A DNA stretch of 11,649 nt. Source: Methanosarcinales archaeon (GTDB lineage Archaea; Halobacteriota; Methanosarcinia; Methanosarcinales; Methanogasteraceae). The DNA lies in assembly GCA_030609345.1 (NCBI GenBank), contig JAUWCK010000017.1:1-11649 (forward strand). Direction: 5' to 3'. Below, piece after piece: positions 7,876 through 11,649 of the stretch; position 1 is the first letter of the stretch, and the number at the start of each line of letters is the position of its first letter. The translations under genes were made by a program, and so were the position numbers. The notes under the pieces are model-generated. The model was given only the letters and a program-made list of their open reading frames with translations, made no database searches and was not told the origin of the DNA.

Positions 7876-8275
7876 CTATTCGATCAGCAATGCCCTGAAT
7901 CCAGCCTGTCGAAAATGGTCATCGGTGGTGAGTGCGTCGATGATCCCCCTATCCTGCATGACGACAAAAGAGATGCAATCGGTCATCCCACTCCTTATCC
8001 ATACGAGAGGAATAGAGTTTCACCGCACGGTCAAACAATTCCGGACTGATCGATACCACCTCGATATCAGGATCACTCCGCAGGTCTTCAATGGCAGCTA
8101 CAGAGGCGGATCGCCAGCGCAATCTGGAAAGCGTATTACCGATCTCGGTGAGTACAGCTTCGGTTATCACGAACCGACCCACAATCTCTGATGCGATGGC
8201 GCTGGCACGTTCATGATACTCATCAGATGTGTTTATCAATGCCAGAATGTAACCCGTGTCAATGAAAATAGCCAT
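7876..8275 (-). pseudogene. vapC: Frameshifted PIN-domain toxin, VapC family
   Basis: VapC toxins are metal-dependent ribonucleases whose PIN fold needs about four acidic residues. The first frame starts MAIFIDTGYILAL (first aspartate, D6), continues through TEIGNTLSRL (E44) and reaches DKEW at residue 96. It then runs into an unrelated DDRLHLFCRHAG tail and stops. Skipping the G at 7987 opens the next frame, which begins MTDCISFVVMQDRG, continues with ALTTDDHFRQAGF and stops at 7876. That is exactly the PIN ending with the third and fourth acidic sites. VapC relatives usually have one residue between W and the L/M of LTDC, so a two-base deletion is the simplest cause. The repaired protein would be about 133 residues, normal for the family. 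As it stands the toxin lacks half its active site and is probably dead. It starts two bases after the antitoxin stop. Confidence 0.88.
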
Positions 8276-8277
8276 TT

Positions 8278-8496
8278 TTACCGCTTATCTGTTCCATAGA
8301 GATAGTGATCGTGCTGCATAGCGAGGTCAGATATACCCAAATCCATAGCCCGTTTTAGGATCTGTTTAAAAGCATGGTTGGGAATCTCTTTCTCTTCCGA
8401 TGTTCCGATTGTGGCAACATGATGTGTATGAAAGTCTACATGCCCTCCGGACTGAAATGCATGGATGTCAGATGCCACGTTAAGTGTTTTTGTCAT
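8278..8496 (-). CDS. VapB-like antitoxin, partner of the broken PIN toxin
   Basis: This 72-residue protein sits directly upstream of the PIN toxin with a two-base gap, the usual antitoxin-first order of VapBC operons. The C-terminal DLAMQHDHYLYGTDKR (residues 57-72) looks like the toxin-binding tail I recall from archaeal antitoxins of PIN toxins; the N-terminal half is not clearly a known DNA-binding fold. Residues 19-26 are histidine-rich (HVDFHTHH), which may bind metal, though this is speculation. The ATG at 8496 is chosen because GAGAGGT lies eight bases upstream. An upstream in-frame TTG at 8544 lacks such a site. With the toxin frameshifted, the antitoxin is left without an active partner at this locus but looks intact. 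Confidence 0.7.
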   Translation of the reverse strand: MTKTLNVASDIHAFQSGGHVDFHTHHVATIGTSEEKEIPNHAFKQILKRAMDLGISDLAMQHDHYLYGTDKR

Positions 8497-8503
8497 ACGA
8501 TTT

Positions 8504-8510
8504 ACCTCTC
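8504..8510 (-). promoter_or_regulatory. Shine-Dalgarno site of the antitoxin gene
   Basis: The minus strand reads GAGAGGT with the GAGG core about eight bases before the ATG at 8496. It decides in favour of that ATG over the upstream TTG at 8544. Confidence 0.7.
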
Positions 8511-8550
8511 TGTTGAAGCATAAAACGGTCTTATGCTCGTTCAAACATGA

Positions 8551-8560
8551 ACATATATGA
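8551..8560 (-). promoter_or_regulatory. TATA-like promoter of the vapBC pair
   Basis: The minus strand carries TCATATATGT about 58 bases upstream of the antitoxin ATG, implying a leader of about 30 bases that would include the Shine-Dalgarno site. A second AT-rich candidate, AAAAATTTATTAG, lies just upstream near 8577-8590. Which one is used cannot be decided from sequence. Confidence 0.4.
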
Positions 8561-8597
8561 ATGAATGGTCAGGCTTCTAATAAATTTTTCTGGTGAG

Positions 8598-8702
8598 CTA
8601 CTTATCCACAGCCCCTGCGCCATCAATCGGCGTCTGAATCGGCGTGCCGGCACACACAATCACCGCCACGACCGCCGCAGCCACCAGCAGCAGGCGAGTC
8701 CT
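8598..8702 (-). pseudogene. Start-less signal-peptide relic of a secreted protein
   Basis: Directly after the kinase stop, a frame of 34 codons reads RTRLLLVAAAVVAVIVCAG and on to AGAVDK, then TAG. This is a typical exported N-terminus: arginines, a hydrophobic core and a small-residue cleavage region. It has no ATG, and no good Shine-Dalgarno site is seen. The first codon is AGG where ATG would be expected. The first 19 bases match the first 19 bases of the dockerin gene at 17 positions, both encoding TRLLL. I infer a truncated leftover of a second gene of that type. It could also be chance similarity between two leucine-rich signal sequences. No product is expected unless an internal GTG is used. 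Confidence 0.45.
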
Positions 8703-8708
8703 GCTACA

Positions 8709-9263
8709 TCACTTGCCATAATCAAAGCTAACCAGGCACGAGGCTTCCGATTCCAGCCAGTCGACCGATCCGGGCTCATATCCATCGATCTCGATTCCGC
8801 GATCGATCGCATCAAGAATCCCCAGGATCGCGTCTGCGACCTCCTTCACAGTCTTGCCGGTCGTATCGATCTCATACACCTTATCGCACCAGTCCACTGC
8901 CTCGACAAGGATCACATCGATCGCCTCTGCAAGCGCGTTCTCAGAGATCTTTGCCCCGGAATACCCCCGCGCCATAAGCCGTCTCTCGAGTTCGTCGGGC
9001 GCGAGACGGAGCACGATCGCGGAATCGCTGACATGGTGCGAGAGATGCCCCTCGATGACAAGATGCCCCTCCGCGGCCCGTGCGATCCCGCAGACACGAT
9101 CGTACACCGCGTCCATATCAGCGATCAGGGAGTCCCGCGCTTCATCGATTCCGAGATACAGCCCCTCGTCCCTGATCAGTTCATTCAGATCGAGCATGCC
9201 CCCTATAAGAGCAGATGCAGACGTCTTCCCGGTTCCGGGCGTGCCCGTAATCCCGATGATCAT
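8709..9263 (-). CDS. AK6/Fap7-type archaeal adenylate kinase-like NTPase
   Basis: The 184-residue protein belongs to the short archaeal kinases related to eukaryotic AK6/Fap7, which have adenylate kinase or ATPase activity and help ribosomal small-subunit maturation by handling uS11. Visible motifs are the Walker A GTPGTGKT (residues 7-14), VIEGHLSHH (69-77, the Walker B/NMP-region signature), VLRLAPDELERRLMARGYS (84-102, LID-region arginines), KISENALAEAIDVILVEA (105-122) and the C-terminal PGSVDWLES (164-172). Length and motifs are normal. Its ATG overlaps the stop of the upstream uncharacterised gene as ATGA, so the two are probably translated together. Ribosome assembly is the likeliest role, with general nucleotide balance as the alternative. 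Confidence 0.9.
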   Translation of the reverse strand: MIIGITGTPGTGKTSASALIGGMLDLNELIRDEGLYLGIDEARDSLIADMDAVYDRVCGIARAAEGHLVIEGHLSHHVSDSAIVLRLAPDELERRLMARGYSGAKISENALAEAIDVILVEAVDWCDKVYEIDTTGKTVKEVADAILGILDAIDRGIEIDGYEPGSVDWLESEASCLVSFDYGK

Positions 9264-10150
9264 GGTCGCGACCGAATCTTTTGTACCAGGTCCCGGAGCG
9301 CATCCGCGACCTCGTAGCCGGACGCGGCCCAGTGCACGACCACACCATCGATGCCGTCAATCTCGACAAGCCCTGATCGCTCGGACTGGCAGCACCGTGC
9401 GATGAATGGCTTTGTGATCTGGTACAGGTCTGATGTCCGCGAGCAGATGTTAGTGAATTTGTAGTCGAGGCCAGGGAAACGCGCCTCAAGGATCATCTTT
9501 GAGATGTCACACCCGATCAGGGTGGCAGGCGCCGTTATCTCTTCGCTATCCAGGTATCTCCCGGAGAGACCTGACGTGAAGCAAGGAAAGACCGCATCCT
9601 CGCTTTCGAACTGCCGCATGTCCAGGATGTTCTCTGTGAATACGACACCGAGTTCGCCGAGCAGACAGTCGTTTAATTGCCCGACCATGTATGTGAGCCA
9701 GCCCGGAACAGGCGGGATCACATCGATCACATCGATCTCGAGGAGGTCGCCCGGATCGGGTCTGTGCACAAATGTGAGATGCTGGTCCACGCTTTTGAAG
9801 ATGACTGTGTTTACCGCATCCGTGCAGCATCCGTGCGCTATCTTCACAAGTTCGGTGCGGTTGTGCATATTTACCAGTTTACCGTATTGTACGACCTCTT
9901 CTCCGGATGCGATCCGGGTCAGCGATGTTACGCTCCTGAATAACCCCTCTCCTTCGCTTGCCACACTGTAGACCGCGCAGCCGTCTGCCGCAAAGATGAG
10001 CAGGTACTCTGAGAGGAAGTACATCTCAGACTCCGCGGCCCGACTGGTCTTGCGGCGCAGGAGTTCGTCGTGCGCGTCGAAAAGCGTCTCATCGGTGCGG
10101 ATCGCGCCCACGCATTTGTATTCGGCTGGGAAGATCATATCAGCATCCAT
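9260..10150 (-). CDS. Conserved uncharacterised archaeal protein coupled to the AK6-type kinase
   Basis: A 296-residue soluble protein with no signal peptide or membrane segment that I cannot assign with confidence. The second half looks the more conserved: DLLEIDVIDVIPPVPGWL (135-152), a VFPCFTSG stretch (187-194), LIGCDISKMILEARFPG (211-227) and TNICSRTSDLYQITKPFIA (233-251), with cysteines at 108-109, 162, 190, 214, 236 and 253-254. Spaced cysteines could bind a metal or cofactor, but no classic CxxC motif occurs. The last 35 residues (EIDGIDGVVVHWAASGYEV) suggest a compact alpha/beta end. Its stop overlaps the kinase ATG as ATGA, which implies a shared task or stoichiometry. A further ATG at codon 5 is possible, and no strong Shine-Dalgarno site distinguishes them. 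Confidence 0.85.
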   Translation of the reverse strand: MDADMIFPAEYKCVGAIRTDETLFDAHDELLRRKTSRAAESEMYFLSEYLLIFAADGCAVYSVASEGEGLFRSVTSLTRIASGEEVVQYGKLVNMHNRTELVKIAHGCCTDAVNTVIFKSVDQHLTFVHRPDPGDLLEIDVIDVIPPVPGWLTYMVGQLNDCLLGELGVVFTENILDMRQFESEDAVFPCFTSGLSGRYLDSEEITAPATLIGCDISKMILEARFPGLDYKFTNICSRTSDLYQITKPFIARCCQSERSGLVEIDGIDGVVVHWAASGYEVADALRDLVQKIRSRP

Positions 10151-10202
10151 CCTTGTTGTCTGGTTCTCACAGGTCAGATGAACAGATAACAGACTCTCTG
10201 GT

Positions 10203-10217
10203 CAATAAATCTTTGTG
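10203..10217 (-). promoter_or_regulatory. BRE/TATA promoter of the uncharacterised gene and kinase operon
   Basis: The minus strand reads CACAAAGATTTATTG, an A-rich BRE-like stretch followed by ATTTATTG. It lies about 57 bases before the ATG at 10150, so a leader of about 30 bases is predicted. This is pattern recognition only. Confidence 0.45.
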
Positions 10218-10301
10218 TTGGAGCCGTACATCCATACGCCTGCGGCGAGGTTATAATACTTCACACCGGCGCAGGTTGAGCTTTTCAGACTCGTTGATAT
10301 T

Positions 10302-10352
10302 GAATTCGTGGGATTTGTCCATTCGTACAATTAGTGATAAAATCACGAATTC
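10302..10352. repeat. Local inverted repeat with GAATTCGTG arms
   Basis: GAATTCGTG at 10302-10310 is exactly complementary to CACGAATTC at 10344-10352, with weaker pairing continuing inward (ATTT against AAAT). The loop of about 30 bases contains further ATTCGT copies. It could form a hairpin or cruciform and belongs to the ATTCGTG-type array described next. Confidence 0.65.
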
Positions 10353-10399
10353 TGTTGTGTCAAATCGATCCAACACAAGCGGCAAAAGCCACCGGATTT

Positions 10400-10470
10400 A
10401 ACCACAGAGGACACAGAGAGCACAGAGTTTTTAAATCAATCCTCTGTGTCACTCTGTGCTCTCTGTGGTT
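10400..10470. repeat. Inner inverted repeat of CACAGAG-type units
   Basis: The left arm 10400-10427 and right arm 10442-10470 are built from three short units each. AACCACAGAG at 10400-10409 pairs exactly with CTCTGTGGTT at 10461-10470. GACACAGAG at 10410-10418 pairs with CTCTGTGTC at 10442-10450, and AGCACAGAG at 10419-10427 pairs with CTCTGTGCT at 10452-10460. The two inner units are therefore in swapped order between the arms. The spacer is AT-rich. As RNA it could fold into a long stem, though not with every unit paired at once. Confidence 0.75.
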
Positions 10471-10615
10471 GTATTTCCTACTGATGTCATCTATTCAGTC
10501 GCGGTGTTATGCATCCAACTGACCATTCATAAAATCACGAATGCAGACGAATGACGCGAATTACACGAATCTCGAAACCACAACATTGATAGGAGATCAC
10601 GCCATCACTGGTTTG

Positions 10616-10966
10616 ATGAGCAAAAAAAAGATTGCAAGACAAACTGCGGAAGAGAACGAATCCGCTGAAGCTGTCACACCGCCAATCGACCGACGCAAGC
10701 GGCACGTCGATGGCATCAAGAAGACCATTGTATCATCTATTCTCGGCATAGCATCCGGCGCAGTATGCTATCAATTCCTGACACCACAATCGAGTAATTT
10801 CTCATATCTGATACTGCTGCTGGCATTCTACATCCAGAAGCCCATTTATATATATATGGGAATGGATGCGAACCAGTTTACATGGAAGGACTGGTTCTAT
10901 ATAGCGTTCATGACCATGATCCTCTGGTTCGTATCGTGGACATTGCTCTTGACCCCATGCCAGTAG
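10616..10966 (+). CDS. EMC6-like archaeal membrane protein
   Basis: A 116-residue protein with a charged, lysine- and glutamate-rich N-terminus (about 1-36) and three predicted membrane segments at about 37-54, 62-81 and 92-112. The stretch AFYIQKPIYIYMGMD (70-84) followed by KDWFYIAFMTMILWFVSWTLL (91-111) matches what I recall of archaeal EMC6-like proteins, relatives of the eukaryotic ER membrane complex subunit that acts in membrane-protein insertion. Whether the archaeal protein has that role is not established here. The frame is open upstream to an ATG at 10541, but the extra 25 codons lie mostly over the repeat array, so the ATG at 10616 is preferred; no good Shine-Dalgarno site is seen. 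The ApbE gene starts one base after its stop, so the two are probably co-transcribed. Confidence 0.75.
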   Translation: MSKKKIARQTAEENESAEAVTPPIDRRKRHVDGIKKTIVSSILGIASGAVCYQFLTPQSSNFSYLILLLAFYIQKPIYIYMGMDANQFTWKDWFYIAFMTMILWFVSWTLLLTPCQ

Positions 10967-10967
10967 A

Positions 10968-11649
10968 ATGAATAGAAGAACCTTTGCCATTCTGCTGGTT
11001 CTTGTAGTCGCAGCATCCGGGTGCATAAACACCCAGCCCATCAAGGATACAAGGGTTTCGATGAACACCGATGTGACCATCACGGTGATGCATCCTGATG
11101 TATCCGAAGCGGACCGTGCCATCGGTTGCGCGTTTTCGGAGGTCTACAGAATCGAGCATCTGATGAGTTGTACCGAAGAAGGAAGCGAGGTTACACGACT
11201 GAATAACAACGGATCGCTCCCGAATGCATCTTCTGATTTTCGGTATGTCGTTACTAAATCGGTCGAATATTCTGAATTAACAGGCGGATCGTTCGACATC
11301 ACTGTTTTACCTGTCATAAATCTATGGAAAGAGAGAATGCGTGCCGGATCTCCCCCGACGAGTGATGAGATTAACGAGACGCTGGAACTGGTGAACTACA
11401 AGAATATATCGATCGGAAACGGCAGCATATCGTTTAACCAGAAATCGATGGGGATCACTCTTGGCGGCATTGCAAAGGGGTATGCGATCGATCGGGCGAT
11501 CAAGGTGCTGAAAGAGCACCATATAGAACATGCGCTCGTGAATGCCGGCGGCGATATCCGGGCGATGGGTTCCAAGACGGAAGATGAGCCGTGGAAGGTC
11601 GCTCTCCGTAATCCTAAGAACAGAACCGAGCATATAACCGTCTTAAACC
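10968..11649 (+). CDS. apbE: ApbE-family FAD:protein FMN transferase lipoprotein, partial
   Basis: ApbE transfers FMN from FAD to a threonine of partner proteins such as RnfG or NqrC outside the cytoplasm. The window holds 227 codons and the C-terminus is missing. The N-terminus is a lipoprotein signal, MNRRTFAILLVLVVAASGC, with the lipid-carrying cysteine at 19. Family motifs follow: MNTDVTITV (32-40, where MGT is usual), GGSFDITVLPVINLW (106-120), ITLGGIAKGYAIDRA (163-177) and VNAGGDIRAMGS (191-202), then PWKVALRNP (208-216). These make the FAD and magnesium sites look present. The ATG at 10968 starts one base after the stop of the EMC6-like gene, consistent with an operon; no Shine-Dalgarno site is evident. 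Its flavoprotein target is not in the window. In archaea with Rnf complexes RnfG is the natural candidate. Confidence 0.92.
   Translation, partial: MNRRTFAILLVLVVAASGCINTQPIKDTRVSMNTDVTITVMHPDVSEADRAIGCAFSEVYRIEHLMSCTEEGSEVTRLNNNGSLPNASSDFRYVVTKSVEYSELTGGSFDITVLPVINLWKERMRAGSPPTSDEINETLELVNYKNISIGNGSISFNQKSMGITLGGIAKGYAIDRAIKVLKEHHIEHALVNAGGDIRAMGSKTEDEPWKVALRNPKNRTEHITVLN

Larger units (their letters stand above)
10302..10570. repeat. Nested inverted-repeat element (ATTCGTG outer arms, CACAGAG inner arms)
   Basis: The outer left arm (10302-10337) is a run of degenerate ATTCGTG-like units about ten bases apart. The outer right arm (10535-10570) is a similar run in the opposite orientation (CACGAAT, ACGAAT, CGAATT, ACGAAT). 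Reverse-complemented, it aligns with the left arm at ATTCGTG, CATTCGT and GTGA blocks with small gaps. Between them lies the CACAGAG inverted pair. The sequence ATAAAATCACGAAT occurs twice as a direct repeat (10337-10350 and 10529-10542). No gene is seen in this stretch. Repeats of both kinds are, from memory, widespread in environmental bacteria and archaea; their role is unknown. Confidence 0.7.

Noticed and set aside
8565..9317. A 250-codon open frame on the plus strand opposite the AK6-type kinase
   Set aside because: It runs antisense to a gene with all its family motifs, has an arginine-, proline- and serine-rich make-up typical of a shadow frame, and shows no recognisable domain.
10400..10470. 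CRISPR array
   Set aside because: Units are only about ten bases long, lie in opposite orientations and have no unique spacers of CRISPR size.
10410..10480. Simple intrinsic terminator from the CACAGAG palindrome
   Set aside because: It lies between diverging operons, so no gene ends into it, and no T-run follows the right arm on either strand.
10541..10615. N-terminal extension of the EMC6-like protein by 25 residues
   Set aside because: It reads across the ATTCGTG-type repeat array and its low-complexity residues look like translated repeat, not protein.

Overview
The window looks like a piece of an archaeal chromosome, probably a Euryarchaeota/Halobacteriota-type lineage such as a methanogen or a methane- or alkane-oxidising relative. 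The reasons are an archaeal-type PRPP synthetase, the archaeal secF-before-secD order, an archaeal RecJ-like DHH protein, an AK6/Fap7-type nucleotide kinase, a short EMC6-like membrane protein and BRE/TATA-type promoters. No database search was possible, so the lineage is an inference from gene content.

Region 1 (1-5106, all minus strand) is a tightly packed operon read from right to left: prs, secF, secD, a RecJ-like DHH phosphoesterase, then an AlaX-type alanyl-tRNA editing gene cut by the window edge. prs/secF and secF/secD overlap by ATGA, and the later gaps are 19 and 6 bases. The AlaX gene carries an apparent frameshift within its conserved N-terminal block.

Region 2 (5166-7875, minus) holds one large secreted protein. 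In order it has a signal peptide, two LVIVD-like repeats, an immunoglobulin-like domain, a calcineurin-like metallophosphoesterase, further beta-rich modules and a C-terminal type I dockerin. Its phosphoesterase section is clearly AT-richer than the two ends, which suggests domain shuffling.

Region 3 (7876-8710, minus) is a degraded patch. It has a VapBC-type toxin-antitoxin pair whose PIN toxin is frameshifted before its last two catalytic aspartates, and a start-less signal-peptide relic whose first bases resemble the beginning of the dockerin gene.

Region 4 (8709-10217, minus) is a two-gene operon: an uncharacterised 296-residue archaeal protein overlapping by ATGA with the AK6/Fap7-type kinase.

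Region 5 (10151-10615) is non-coding and carries a nested inverted-repeat structure: an outer pair of ATTCGTG-type arrays around an inner pair of CACAGAG-type arrays. Region 6 (10616-11649, plus) holds an EMC6-like membrane protein followed after one base by an ApbE-type flavin transferase lipoprotein, which runs off the window. No tRNA, rRNA, CRISPR array or complete mobile element was seen.
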